Positions 35,820 through 45,162 of a stretch of DNA of 60,831 bases are shown piece by piece. The first letter of the stretch is position 1. Each line of letters starts with the position of its first letter. The notes under the pieces were generated by a model. It did not search any database. It was not told where the DNA came from and worked only from the letters and a program-made list of their open reading frames with translations. This DNA comes from Bacteroidota bacterium. Lineage in GTDB: Bacteria; Bacteroidota; Bacteroidia; Cytophagales; Cyclobacteriaceae. Made by a program: the position numbers and the translations under genes. Location: the NCBI GenBank assembly GCA_023417065.1, contig JAEZGH010000030.1, positions 1 through 60,831 of the forward strand. Direction: 5' to 3'.

Positions 35820-37478
35820 CTACCGTGCCGTTGATCCAACACCGGATTCTTTAAGTTGTGCTTCTGCAAGCAGCCTTTCCATGAGATATATTTCCCTGGC
35901 ATAAACTTCGTCTGACCAGCCCAGAGCATTTTTCATGACCTCCAGCACCGGCTGATAATATGTAACCACCTGACGGATATCGAAAAACAGCAGCCCTGTT
36001 CTCCTTACAAAGAAATCCGCCCCGGAGCGGATCATTTCGTGGTTGAGGCAAAACTGAAGTTCCGACGTAATCAGAGAAAGTTGGTCGTCGGAGCCGTCGC
36101 GCATTTTTTCGAACGATTGAACGATCTCCAACGAGGCATATCCAAAGTTTTCAAAAAGCTGACGTACAACATAAGGCGAAAACCGATACGATCTCATTTT
36201 CTTTTGAAGCGCCGAGAATACATTTTGAACGTCAAAGAATGCTCCGGTTGTTTCGTCCGTAGCCAGTCGCAGCCTTGCCGTTATCGATGGATTAAGCGGT
36301 CTGTCCGCAAAGTGTTTCCTGGCGACAAGATCGACTACGCGCTCCGCCATCTTGCGGTATCCCGTAAGCTTCCCTCCTGCTATTGATATTAATCCGGATC
36401 CGGATATAAAAATCTCGTCTTTTCTCGATAGGTCGGAAGGCGATTTTCCGTCTTCGTGAATCAGTGGTCTAAGGCCGGCCCACGATGACTCTACATCACT
36501 GACAGAAAGGGCAATACCGGGAAACGAGTTATTCACTGCGCGGATCAGGTATTCAGCATCTGCCAGTGTGGTGTGTACCGCATCCTGAGAATCGTAGTAA
36601 GATGTATCTGTCGTGCCTATGTATGTGACACGGCCACGCGGGATGGCAAAGATCATCCGGTTGTCGTCAACGACGTCAAAGTAGATCGCCTGGCTGACGG
36701 GAAACTTTTCCCGGTCCACCACAATGTGCACGCCTTTGGAAAGATGAAGTCGTTTTCCCGTGAGCGAATGATCAGCCTTCCGCAGTTCATCCACCCATGG
36801 TCCTGCCGCGTTGACAACAACTTCGGCTTTGACATTGAGCTCCGCGCCTGTCTCAACATCGCTTGCCACCACACCACGAATCTCGTCACCTTCTTTGAGG
36901 AAGTCTGTCACCTGAACGTAATTGAGCGCAACTGCACCATGACGGATCGCTGTTTTGATAATTTCGATGGTAAGCCGGGCATCATCCGTTCTGTACTCCG
37001 CGTAGAGTGCGCCGCCCTTCACGTCAGTATTCCCAAGGAGCGGCTCTACTCGGATTGTCTGTCTGCGGGTGAGCATTCGTCGCCGGTCTTCAGGTGTGAC
37101 TCCCGCGAGCCAGTCATATATTTTTAGTCCAATACTGGTTAGCCAGTACCCAAGGCCGTGGTGTTCGTAAAGAGGCAGGAGCATTTTTTCCGGAACCACC
37201 AGATGTGGAGCAAGGGCATGAAGTACCGCGCGTTCACTTCCCACCTCGCGTACCAGTCCGAACTCAAGTTGTTTCAGGTAGCGGAGTCCGCCGTGAATAA
37301 GCTTAGTGCTTTTGCTACTCGTCCCGGATGCGAAGTCATTCTTTTCCAGGAGCGCTACCCGCAGACCCCGCGTTACGGCGTCGAGCGCGATACCACACCC
37401 CGTTATCCCTCCGCCAATGACAAGAAGGTCATATGTCTCTTTGCGAAGTCTGTCAAGGGTGTGGGAACGCGATTCCAA
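35820..37478 (-). CDS. glpD: Glycerol-3-phosphate dehydrogenase (FAD)
   Basis: 552 residues. Membrane-associated flavoenzyme oxidising glycerol 3-phosphate to dihydroxyacetone phosphate with quinone as acceptor. The FAD-binding start is LLVIGGGITGCGIALDAVTRGLRVALLEKNDFASGTSSKSTKLIHGGLRYL; later signatures are VVNAAGPWVDELRKAD, FAIPRGRVTYIGTTDT and SIAGGKLTGYRKMAERVVD. It is 42 bp downstream of glpK. The C-terminal domain is about the usual length. The start at 37478 matches the family. Confidence 0.95.
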   Translation of the reverse strand: MESRSHTLDRLRKETYDLLVIGGGITGCGIALDAVTRGLRVALLEKNDFASGTSSKSTKLIHGGLRYLKQLEFGLVREVGSERAVLHALAPHLVVPEKMLLPLYEHHGLGYWLTSIGLKIYDWLAGVTPEDRRRMLTRRQTIRVEPLLGNTDVKGGALYAEYRTDDARLTIEIIKTAIRHGAVALNYVQVTDFLKEGDEIRGVVASDVETGAELNVKAEVVVNAAGPWVDELRKADHSLTGKRLHLSKGVHIVVDREKFPVSQAIYFDVVDDNRMIFAIPRGRVTYIGTTDTSYYDSQDAVHTTLADAEYLIRAVNNSFPGIALSVSDVESSWAGLRPLIHEDGKSPSDLSRKDEIFISGSGLISIAGGKLTGYRKMAERVVDLVARKHFADRPLNPSITARLRLATDETTGAFFDVQNVFSALQKKMRSYRFSPYVVRQLFENFGYASLEIVQSFEKMRDGSDDQLSLITSELQFCLNHEMIRSGADFFVRRTGLLFFDIRQVVTYYQPVLEVMKNALGWSDEVYAREIYLMERLLAEAQLKESGVGSTAR

Positions 37479-37520
37479 GGATAAAAAAGTTTATTGCGTG
37501 TTTACGGCTGCGTTGCGTAC

Positions 37521-39014
37521 TTAAGCGTCTGGTGTGGCCCAGTTCATCGTTCGCTGAACGGCCTTCTTCCATCCGGCGTATAGTTTCTCACGCGTAGCTG
37601 CGTCCATGGCGGGTTCAAAACATCGTTCCACCTTTCTGTTCTTAACTATGTCGTCCTTATGCCACATTCCGGATTGAATTCCGGCGAAATACGCCGCACC
37701 CAGTGCTGTTGATTCAACAACGAGGGGTCTTTCGACATTCGTTCCGAGGATATCGGCCTGAAACTGCATGACAATATTATTGGCCGACGCGCCGCCGTCA
37801 ACTTTCAGACTGTTGAGATGAATACCTGCATCCTCCTCCATGGCGCGAAGGATATCCTTGGTCTGGTAGGCGAGCGATTCCAGCGTAGCCTTGATGATAT
37901 GATCCTTACCCGTATCGCGTGTCAATCCAAAGATTGCCCCGCGCGCATACATGTCCCAGTATGGTGCACCAAGTCCGGCAAAAGCAGGAACAACATATAC
38001 GTCGTTTGAGCCCAGTGCTTTCATTGCGAAGTATTCTGAGTCCTTGGATTGGTCGATGATATGAAGACCATCGCGCAGCCACTGTACGGCGGCGCCCGCG
38101 ATGAAGACACTGCCTTCGAGCGCGTACTCCACCCTGTTATCGAGTCCCCAGGCTATTGTCGTAACGAGACCGTTGCGCGACTGCTGGCGTTTCGTCCCCG
38201 TGTTCATCAACATGAAACATCCGGTGCCGTAGGTGTTCTTGACCATTCCGGGCTGGAAACACGCCTGACCAAAGAGGGCAGCCTGCTGATCTCCCGCAAC
38301 GCCAAGTATGGGGATATCTGCCCCGTCAAGAGAATAGCTGCCAAACGATGCAGCACATGGTTTCACCTGGGGAAGCATATTTTGGGGTATGTGGAGCTCC
38401 TTTAGCATGGTGGCGTCCCAGTCCAGTTTCTCAATATCGTACAACATCGTACGCGACGCGTTGGTGTAATCGGTTACGTGTTCTTTTCCCTGGGTCATAT
38501 TCCAGATGAGCCACGTATCGATGGTGCCAAAAATCAGTTCGCCATTCGCCGCGCGTTCATTTGCGCCTTGTACGTTATCCAGTATCCACCGGATTTTTGT
38601 TGCGGAAAAGTATGAATCAATCACGAGGCCTGTCTTGCTGCGCACGTGCTCTTCAAGACCTTTTCGCTTGAGCTGTTCACAAAGCGATGCAGTGCGCTTA
38701 TCCTGCCACACGATGGCGTTGTATACAGGCTGCCCCGTCTTGCGATCCCATACGACTGCAGTTTCGCGTTGATTGGTAATACCGATTGCCGCAACATCGC
38801 GGGGATTAACTTTGCATTCGGCGAGCACTCTGTTGAGCGTATTCAGCTGACTGCGCAGGATGTCGAACGGATCGTGTTCCACCCACCCCGACTGCGGGAA
38901 AATCTGCCGGAATTCTTCCTGTGCAATTCCTTTGATTTCACCCGTCGCGTCAAAAAGAATCGCGCGTGAACTTGTAGTACCCTGATCAAGTGCAAGTATG
39001 TATTTATCACTCAT
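37521..39014 (-). CDS. glpK: Glycerol kinase
   Basis: 497 residues from the ATG at 39014 (MSDKYILALDQGTTSSRAILFD); the longer ORF to 39140 would overlap glpF by over 100 bp. FGGY-family kinase making glycerol 3-phosphate. Typical GlpK motifs are NQRETAVVWDRKTGQPVYNAIVWQDKRT, IFGTIDTWLIWNMT, SVFIAGAAVQWLRDGL and GGASANNIVMQFQADIL. It begins 7 bp after the glpF stop and is followed by glpD, the classic order for glycerol uptake and oxidation. Confidence 0.97.
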   Translation of the reverse strand: MSDKYILALDQGTTSSRAILFDATGEIKGIAQEEFRQIFPQSGWVEHDPFDILRSQLNTLNRVLAECKVNPRDVAAIGITNQRETAVVWDRKTGQPVYNAIVWQDKRTASLCEQLKRKGLEEHVRSKTGLVIDSYFSATKIRWILDNVQGANERAANGELIFGTIDTWLIWNMTQGKEHVTDYTNASRTMLYDIEKLDWDATMLKELHIPQNMLPQVKPCAASFGSYSLDGADIPILGVAGDQQAALFGQACFQPGMVKNTYGTGCFMLMNTGTKRQQSRNGLVTTIAWGLDNRVEYALEGSVFIAGAAVQWLRDGLHIIDQSKDSEYFAMKALGSNDVYVVPAFAGLGAPYWDMYARGAIFGLTRDTGKDHIIKATLESLAYQTKDILRAMEEDAGIHLNSLKVDGGASANNIVMQFQADILGTNVERPLVVESTALGAAYFAGIQSGMWHKDDIVKNRKVERCFEPAMDAATREKLYAGWKKAVQRTMNWATPDA

Positions 39015-39021
39015 AGTCTGC

Positions 39022-39726
39022 TTAGAAAATTGCCTTATATATCCATGCTCCTGCGGCAGCGCCGCCCATGGGACCAAGTATCGGTATCCAGCTGTAGCTC
39101 CAGTCGGAAGTTCCCTTACCGGGAATTGGTAGTATCGCATGGGCTATACGCGGACCGAGATCGCGGGCGGGATTTATGGCAAACCCTGTTGTCCCTCCCA
39201 TACTAAACCCGATTGTTGAGATGAGCGCTCCGACAGCAATGGGATTAAGTCCATCAGTAAATTCATTTGCGCCAATGAAAAGCAACCCGAGTGCGAGTAC
39301 AAGGGTAGCGAGAAATTCACTGAACAGGTTATCTGGGAATGACCGAATTGCCGGGATAGTGCAAAAGATACCCAGCTTGGCTTGTGCGTTGTCTGTATGT
39401 GCCCAATATGGACGCCAGTACAACCACACGAGAACGGCTCCACTAAAAGCGCCTGCAAGTTGAGCAAATACGTATCCCGGCATATCGCTCATCGGAAAGT
39501 CCCCTGATACAACTAGTGCAAGTGTAACGGCAGGATTCAGGTGAGCACCGCTGATATTTCCCACGGCATACACGCCTAACATTACTGCAAGCCCCCACGC
39601 AATGGAAACCATCAGATAGCCTCCGTTTTCCGACTTGGATCCGCGCAGAGTAACGCCGGCGACGACACCATCACCCAGTATGATCAAAAGCATGGTACCG
39701 AAGAATTCGCCTACAATAGGGGTCAT
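39022..39726 (-). CDS. glpF: Glycerol uptake facilitator (aquaglyceroporin)
   Basis: 234 residues, MIP family inner-membrane channel with six helices. The two pore loops are GAHLNPAVTLAL and FAINPARDLGPR; the Asp-Leu-Gly after the second NPAR is the mark of glycerol-conducting members. It is the first gene of the seven-gene operon glpF-glpK-glpD-ROK-PfkB-pgmB-GH65, whose promoter should lie in 39727-39800. Confidence 0.95.
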   Translation of the reverse strand: MTPIVGEFFGTMLLIILGDGVVAGVTLRGSKSENGGYLMVSIAWGLAVMLGVYAVGNISGAHLNPAVTLALVVSGDFPMSDMPGYVFAQLAGAFSGAVLVWLYWRPYWAHTDNAQAKLGIFCTIPAIRSFPDNLFSEFLATLVLALGLLFIGANEFTDGLNPIAVGALISTIGFSMGGTTGFAINPARDLGPRIAHAILPIPGKGTSDWSYSWIPILGPMGGAAAGAWIYKAIF

Positions 39727-40353
39727 AAAGGTTTGGTTATTGAAGAAATATATAAAAATTTTGATTGGGATTGAGATTCAAGGGTGGACAGTGTCGCGAT
39801 AATCATAAAGGGGACGCTGCTTCGTGAGGCTGTTGGTGCCAGTTGCAGGTTATCGGTTAATTCTGCTGGTCTCAAGGCCCACCACTTTGCAGTTCATTTG
39901 GGGCGGTGGGGACAAGGTCGGCTCGGAGGACAATTGTAGTGGCAGCGTAACAAGTCGGCAACGTGCATCCGGCAACATCTCCCGGACCTTGACGAGGTAT
40001 AATCTGGTGCAATGGGGAAAAAGATCTTAATCCTGTTATGATCTGATCTCCATCCTCCGTTCATCCTCCGTTCATCCTCCGTTCATCCTCCGTTCATCCT
40101 CCGTTCATCCTCCGTTCATCTCAAGTTCTTTCGCTCAGCAACCTTTCGGCACCTTCTTTCGTGTAAATCCCCTACAGGCGGAAATCTTGTCATCTTCGTC
40201 TGGCCGCCAGAATACGAAAATGCGGAAAACATCGTTTTTGTTTCTACCTTTAAATTGCCGTAATCAGCTACGTATCAAAAGCTGTCTGCAACTGCCTCAT
40301 TTGAACTTTTGCAATTGAATTGTGCTTAAGCGTATAACATTTCCCTGAACTGA
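39727..40353. other. Divergent intergenic region with tandem repeats
   Basis: 627 bp between glpF (minus) and the S41 protease (plus). No credible gene. It holds GTGCCAGTTGCAGGTTATCGG-like words near 39836, and six copies of an 11-bp tandem unit at 40051-40116. An AT-rich stretch just upstream of glpF (39735-39775) probably contains its promoter, but no good TAnnTTTG box was found. Confidence 0.7.
40051..40116. repeat. Six perfect copies of an 11-bp tandem repeat
   Basis: Unit CATCCTCCGTT repeated head to tail six times without variation, total 66 bp, followed by CATCTC. It lies about 240 bp upstream of the S41 protease start. The period of 11 bp is close to one helical turn. Copy number could vary by slippage. 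Confidence 0.97.
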
Positions 40354-41814
40354 ATGAAAACAAACTCACCAGCCTACGTTACTGTTTTAAGAAGTTATGT
40401 AATCCTGCTCCTGGCGCTCGCCCCTTTCGTGTTCTCGTCCTGTGACGACGACAACGATCCCGGCACTACCCCTGATCCGAAAGGCAATGCAGATAACCAG
40501 TACGTCAACGACTGGATTAAGGAAAACATGGATTTCTGGTATCTCTGGAATGAAACCATTCCTTCAAACGTCGACCGCAACCTGGAGCCGGATGAGTATT
40601 TCACCAAACTGCTCAACAAGGATGACCGCTTCTCCTGGATCCAGCCTGACTATATAGAACTGATTAAATCGCTTGACGGTATTTCCAAAGAAGGCGGGTT
40701 TGAATACGTGCTCTATCGCGAAAGCAGCCAGTCGGATGTCGTTATCGCCCAAATCCTTTACATAAAACCCAGTTCGCCGGCATCAGCCGCAGGCCTTAAA
40801 CGCGGCGATGTCATCACCCGCATCAACGGAAGCAACCTGACAACATCCAACTATCGCGATCAGATTGCGAAGCTGAAAGAAAACTATACGCTTACGTACA
40901 GACCTCTTGTAGTGGAGGAAGAGCGATTTGACGCCGAAAAAACTGCCGACATCACTGTGGTGGAGTATGCCGAAAATCCCAACCACCTTTCGAAAGTGAT
41001 CGAGGTTGACGGACGCAAGGTCGGTTATTTTGTCTATACATTCTTCTCCCCCGGCGAAGACGACGTGTATGATCTCCAGACAGATCAGATTTTCCAGGAA
41101 TTTAAAAATGAAGGCATTACGGACCTTGTCGTAGACCTGCGATTCAACAGTGGTGGTTCCGAAGTGTCCGCACGAAACCTTGCAAGTCTAATCGGCGCCG
41201 GAATAAATTCCTCGTCTGTATTTTTCAAACGCCAATACAATTCAAAAGTCACTGAGGAAATTCTCGCATCTCCTCAATTGGGTGAGAGCTTTCTGACGAG
41301 CCTTTATAACGACGAGTCTGCAAACATTGGATCATTACTCACCGGAAAGCGCGTGTACATCCTGACTAGCTCGCGCACTGCATCGGCGAGTGAACTCATC
41401 ATCAACGGACTGCGTCCCTACATGGAAGTGTTTCTCATCGGCGACGTCACCTATGGCAAGAACGTTGGTTCGATATCGATCTACGAGGAGAATGACGCGC
41501 GAAACAAATGGGGGCTGCAGCCTATTGTGGTCAAGGTGGCCAACAGTCTGGGAAGTGCCGATTACGCAGAAGGATTTGCACCTGATATTGCCAACGATGA
41601 CAACAATCTATACCTCTACCCCCTGGGTGATGAACGCGAAAACCTCCTTGCGGAAGCTATCGCTCACATTACAGGTAAGCCTTCCCCAAGTGGTCGCGAA
41701 GGCCTGAAAACCGATGGCTTTGGTAGCGAAGTGCTGCAGCATTCGCTTGACCTCAAGCCACGGAGCTTCCGTCTGATTATGGATGAATCATCAATTCCGG
41801 GACTCAGTCACTAA
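40354..41814 (+). CDS. S41-family peptidase with PDZ domain, lipoprotein
   Basis: 486 residues. Lipobox ends at FVFSSC (Cys30), followed by the acidic CDDDNDPGTTPDPKG linker typical of exported Bacteroidota lipoproteins. An N-terminal helical domain (YVNDWIKENMDFWYLWNETIP) precedes the PDZ domain (about 120-185; YIKPSSPASAAGLKRGDVITRING) and the S41 protease domain. The catalytic Ser is in TSSRTASASELIINGL and the Lys in GDVTYGKNVGS. Periplasmic or surface tail-specific-type protease; the substrate is unknown. Confidence 0.92.
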   Translation: MKTNSPAYVTVLRSYVILLLALAPFVFSSCDDDNDPGTTPDPKGNADNQYVNDWIKENMDFWYLWNETIPSNVDRNLEPDEYFTKLLNKDDRFSWIQPDYIELIKSLDGISKEGGFEYVLYRESSQSDVVIAQILYIKPSSPASAAGLKRGDVITRINGSNLTTSNYRDQIAKLKENYTLTYRPLVVEEERFDAEKTADITVVEYAENPNHLSKVIEVDGRKVGYFVYTFFSPGEDDVYDLQTDQIFQEFKNEGITDLVVDLRFNSGGSEVSARNLASLIGAGINSSSVFFKRQYNSKVTEEILASPQLGESFLTSLYNDESANIGSLLTGKRVYILTSSRTASASELIINGLRPYMEVFLIGDVTYGKNVGSISIYEENDARNKWGLQPIVVKVANSLGSADYAEGFAPDIANDDNNLYLYPLGDERENLLAEAIAHITGKPSPSGREGLKTDGFGSEVLQHSLDLKPRSFRLIMDESSIPGLSH

Positions 41815-41821
41815 GACAGAG

Positions 41822-42976
41822 TCAGGCTCCCTGCCGGGCGCGTTGTTGAAAGCCGAAGAATGATTTTGAGAGCGGGATAAGCGCAAAGCCTGCAATGGCA
41901 AACGCGACAAAGGCGATACGCAGGTCGAATGCGTGTGCAAGGTATCCGATCATTGGAGGCCCAATAAGCATTCCGACAATACCGTAAGTGGCAATGATCG
42001 AGATCGCCATACCTGGTGAATACTTCGTCGATTGTCCCGCCATCAGGTAAGTCATCGGAATGACAGATGCCGTTCCAAATCCTACCAGACAAAACCCGAC
42101 CATGGCAGTCCAAAAAGACGGCATTGTTACAGCCAGAAGAATTCCGGCCACAATCAGAAGGGAACTCATCACATAGGTTTTCGCCATGCCAATCCGTTCT
42201 ATTACGCGGTCGGAAGCAAAACGCGATATCGCCATGAAGATCATAAAGATCAGATAGCCCAGGGTGAAGACTTCCACGTTGATGACTTCCTTGAAATAAA
42301 TCCCGCTCCAGTCGAACATACCGCCTTCGCAAACAGCCGCAAGAAACACCATGAAACCGAGGTAAACGATATAAGGGTCAGGTTTGCCGAACTGAAGCTT
42401 GTTGCCCGAAGGTGCCCTGTCGTTGGTAAGTAAATGCCGGCTTGAAACAAACGTTGCCACCAGTCCGATGACACACACGATAAGCAGGTGAATACCCATT
42501 GAAACCTTGAAGGCTACAAGTAGCGTGGAGAACCCAACCCCTGCTATTCCGCCAGTGCTCCACAGTCCGTGGAATGCGCCGTTAATCTTGCGTTGAAATA
42601 GTTTTTGAAGCGTTATGGCCTGGGTGTTCACCGCGATGTTGAAAATTCGCATGCTGAAGGCGAAGAGGCATATCGACGCGACCAGGGTCACGGTGTTTGG
42701 AGCGAAGCCAATCAATGCAAGTGCGAAGCACATAACAATGAAGCCAACGGTGACGGGATGTCGACTGTCGAAACGCGACACTAACCACCCTGAAACAGGA
42801 AGTCCTATGAGCGAGCTGATGGGCATAAAAAGTAGTATGGTCCCCAGTTCAGCCTCGTTAAATTCGAAGTTAGTTTTAATGGAGGGAATCCGGGAGGCCC
42901 AACTTGAGAAAACAAATCCGCTGAAAAAAAAGAATGCTCCGAGATGCATTCGCTGCCTTTCCTTGAGTTCCATCAT
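41822..42976 (-). CDS. MFS transporter
   Basis: 384 residues with about 12 membrane helices. The pattern LGAFFFFSGFVFSSWASRIPSIKTNFEFNEAELG at the start and GWLVSRFDSRHPVTVG after helix 2 belong to a small-MFS group often seen near sugar genes, but no substrate can be assigned. Its stop is 7 bp from the convergent S41 gene. A CG-centred palindrome lies about 80 bp upstream and may be its operator. A second ATG follows directly after the first. Confidence 0.85.
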   Translation of the reverse strand: MMELKERQRMHLGAFFFFSGFVFSSWASRIPSIKTNFEFNEAELGTILLFMPISSLIGLPVSGWLVSRFDSRHPVTVGFIVMCFALALIGFAPNTVTLVASICLFAFSMRIFNIAVNTQAITLQKLFQRKINGAFHGLWSTGGIAGVGFSTLLVAFKVSMGIHLLIVCVIGLVATFVSSRHLLTNDRAPSGNKLQFGKPDPYIVYLGFMVFLAAVCEGGMFDWSGIYFKEVINVEVFTLGYLIFMIFMAISRFASDRVIERIGMAKTYVMSSLLIVAGILLAVTMPSFWTAMVGFCLVGFGTASVIPMTYLMAGQSTKYSPGMAISIIATYGIVGMLIGPPMIGYLAHAFDLRIAFVAFAIAGFALIPLSKSFFGFQQRARQGA

Positions 42977-43046
42977 TCACAAATAGCGGTGCGAATATGC
43001 AAGGTAAATCAGGCATTACCAACGCGCGGGCATGGTTAAAAAATTC

Positions 43047-43076
43047 AACGGTTTTTTTGAACCGGTTCAAACCGTT
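43047..43076. promoter_or_regulatory. CG-centred palindrome upstream of the MFS gene
   Basis: A perfect 14-bp palindrome TTGAACCGGTTCAA (43057-43070) is flanked by the inverted pair AACGGT (43047-43052) and ACCGTT (43071-43076). Such CG-centred palindromes are typical of LacI-family operators. It is 80-100 bp upstream of the minus-strand MFS start. No LacI gene is in the window. Confidence 0.5.
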
Positions 43077-43241
43077 GCAGAGAACAGGTTCAAGAGATCA
43101 AAGTTCAAGATTCAAGGATTTCCTATGACGGATGAACTGTAATTTATGAGGTTGGCCTCTTCGAAAGTCTATCTTTCAAGCTTCAAGCGGTTTCATTGTG
43201 GACTCGGTCAATGGTCACCCTTTAGCCCAGAAAAATGAACC

Positions 43242-43637
43242 TCAATCAATCGAAGGCCTGACCACGATTCGCTGGAGGATTTCAATGTAATCGTGAAATC
43301 CGAAGGGCTTCTGGAAGGCGAACGAAGCGCCGTCGCGGGTAAGTGTTTCGGCAACGCTCGGAGGCATTGAGGTGGAATACATGATGATTGGAACTTTGTC
43401 AAACTCAGTCATGGACCTGAGCTGCAGCAAACACTCACGCCCTGATATCCTGGGGATGTTAATATCGATGAAAATGAAGTCAGGAAGCAGAATCAACTCC
43501 GTACTCAACAGGTGTATTGCCTCATCCGGATAACCGAAACCCATGCACAGGAAGGTAGGGTCAATATGTGCCAGCGCATCGCGCATGATTTCCAGATCAT
43601 CCGCGTCGTCGTCAATAATAACTACCGTTTTAGGCAT
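43242..43637 (-). CDS. Stand-alone response-regulator receiver
   Basis: 131 residues from the ATG at 43637 (MPKTVVIIDDDADD). Single CheY-like receiver: acidic pocket IDDDADD, phospho-acceptor Asp in DFIFIDINIPRISG, conserved Ser/Thr in IIMYSTS, and Lys in AFQKPFG. No output domain. Such lone receivers in Bacteroidota usually relay from hybrid kinases encoded elsewhere; no kinase is in the window. A second receiver gene lies about 110 bp upstream in the same direction. Confidence 0.92.
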   Translation of the reverse strand: MPKTVVIIDDDADDLEIMRDALAHIDPTFLCMGFGYPDEAIHLLSTELILLPDFIFIDINIPRISGRECLLQLRSMTEFDKVPIIMYSTSMPPSVAETLTRDGASFAFQKPFGFHDYIEILQRIVVRPSID

Positions 43638-43746
43638 GAGCACAGTTCCGGTACAAGTATAACTATTCTCTTACAACTTGCACCTTCCCGTCCAAAAAAT
43701 TGGACTGGATTCACTACGAACCGTGAAACTAACCCTGACGCTTTAA

Positions 43747-44121
43747 TCAGGCCGACGGATTAACCCCGGTAAGACAAGAGTTGATTTTGGCTACAAGGTC
43801 CTCCATCTCAAATGGTTTCTCCAGATAGGCATTTACCCCGTACTCACGCGCAATAGCTGGCAGCTCCGGATTACCCGAAAGAAAGATAACGGGAATGTCG
43901 CGGGCCTGGTTATTCGCTTTCAGCCACTTGAATACCTCAAACCCATCCACGCCGGGAAGGCCGATGTCAAGAATGAAAGCGTCGGGCCAGTTGTTCAACA
44001 TCTCCAGGACGGGAAATCCGTTGGCGTAAGTGAACACATCAAACCCTGCTTTTTTCAGGCCTGTTTTGATCAGGCTTTGTGCATCATCATCGTCTTCGAT
44101 AATATAAACTACTGGTTTCAT
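43747..44121 (-). CDS. Stand-alone response-regulator receiver
   Basis: 124 residues. Single receiver: VYIIEDDDDAQSL pocket, phospho-acceptor Asp in DAFILDIGLPGVDGFEVF, Ser in VIFLSGN and Lys in YLEKPFEMEDLVAKI. No output domain. It is only loosely similar to the receiver at 43242 (DIGLPG versus DINIPR), so the pair is not a recent duplication. Confidence 0.92.
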   Translation of the reverse strand: MKPVVYIIEDDDDAQSLIKTGLKKAGFDVFTYANGFPVLEMLNNWPDAFILDIGLPGVDGFEVFKWLKANNQARDIPVIFLSGNPELPAIAREYGVNAYLEKPFEMEDLVAKINSCLTGVNPSA

Positions 44122-44304
44122 CCGCTAACTTTTGGTTCATCCTCTCCTAATGAAAATGATGCCCGGATTTTGTCCGCAAAAAATATTTGTGCTGAGGTTC
44201 ACAACGGGGAGGTTAGTGCACAACTGAAAGCATCACCAGTTCACCATTAAACCTCTGGTTGAAATCAACGGAGCACCCCGGCAACGCGTGGACAAACCCC
44301 TGCG

Positions 44305-45162
44305 ATGGATACGGATGCTACAAAAATTCAGCAGCCACCCATTGGATCGCGACTTTTTTATACTTTCACCCCGGATATGTTAGCAGACCTGAGAACCGTC
44401 GACGCCACCCGATATGTAACTCCCCTGCGGGAGGGTGGATCGCTGCCTGCGATCATGGAGGCCGACGATGATTTTTTGTATGTAATCAAGTTCCGTGGCG
44501 CAGGGCAGGGACGCAAGGCTCTTATCGCTGAGCTTATAGGCGGCCTCGTAGCCAAAGCCCTGGGATTCCGCGTGCCGGAACTGGTATTTGTTCAGTTGGC
44601 GGAGGCTTTCGGCCGAATCGAAGGCGACGAAGAAATCCAGGATCTGCTCAAGGCGAGTACGGGCCTCAACCTCGGACTACACTACCTCTCCGGAGCGATC
44701 ACGTTTGATCCTGTGGCTACCCAGGTTGACGCAGCGTTTGCCTCCGGTGTAGTATGGCTTGACTGCCTGTTGATGAACGTCGACAGGACATTCCGGAATA
44801 CAAATATGCTATTGTGGAAACGCGAGGTTTGGTTGATCGACCACGGCGCGGCCCTGTACTTCCATCACAGCTGGAACGACATCGAAAATGCGGGTAAACC
44901 TTTCCCCATGATCCGCGACCACGTCTTCTTACCTCAGGCCACAGAACTCGAAAAGGTAAACGAAACGTTTCAGGCGAAACTCTCTCCTTCCATCATTCAG
45001 GATATTGTCAACGCCATACCCCGTGAGTGGCTTGAGGGCGAAAGTGCATTCGCTTCGCCGGACGCGAACCGCGAGGCATACCGCACATTCCTCACGGAAA
45101 GACTCAAACACGCTGACCAATTCATCAAAGAGGCACAACATGCAAGGAAGTCACTTATTTGA
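44305..45162 (+). CDS. HipA-like kinase-fold protein
   Basis: 285 residues. A kinase-like core of the HipA type (HipA_2 class): Lys62 in DFLYVIKFRGAGQGRKALIAE matches the nucleotide-binding Lys, Asp160 in LLMNVDRTFRNTNMLL the catalytic Asp, and Asp179 in VWLIDHGAALYF the metal-binding DFG-like Asp. No HipB-like antitoxin with a helix-turn-helix is next to it; the partner is instead a DUF3037 gene that overlaps its end by 23 bp. The function of this pair is unknown. Confidence 0.8.
   Translation: MDTDATKIQQPPIGSRLFYTFTPDMLADLRTVDATRYVTPLREGGSLPAIMEADDDFLYVIKFRGAGQGRKALIAELIGGLVAKALGFRVPELVFVQLAEAFGRIEGDEEIQDLLKASTGLNLGLHYLSGAITFDPVATQVDAAFASGVVWLDCLLMNVDRTFRNTNMLLWKREVWLIDHGAALYFHHSWNDIENAGKPFPMIRDHVFLPQATELEKVNETFQAKLSPSIIQDIVNAIPREWLEGESAFASPDANREAYRTFLTERLKHADQFIKEAQHARKSLI

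Noticed and set aside
39015..39140. 42-residue N-terminal extension of glycerol kinase
   Set aside because: It overlaps glpF and precedes the universal start region of GlpK at 39014.
40051..40116. CRISPR-like array
   Set aside because: The 11-bp units are directly adjacent with no spacers and there are no cas genes.
45005..45139. N-terminal extension of the DUF3037 protein
   Set aside because: It only reads the kinase gene in another frame and is rich in Arg and Ser without family similarity; the start at 45140 fits the family.
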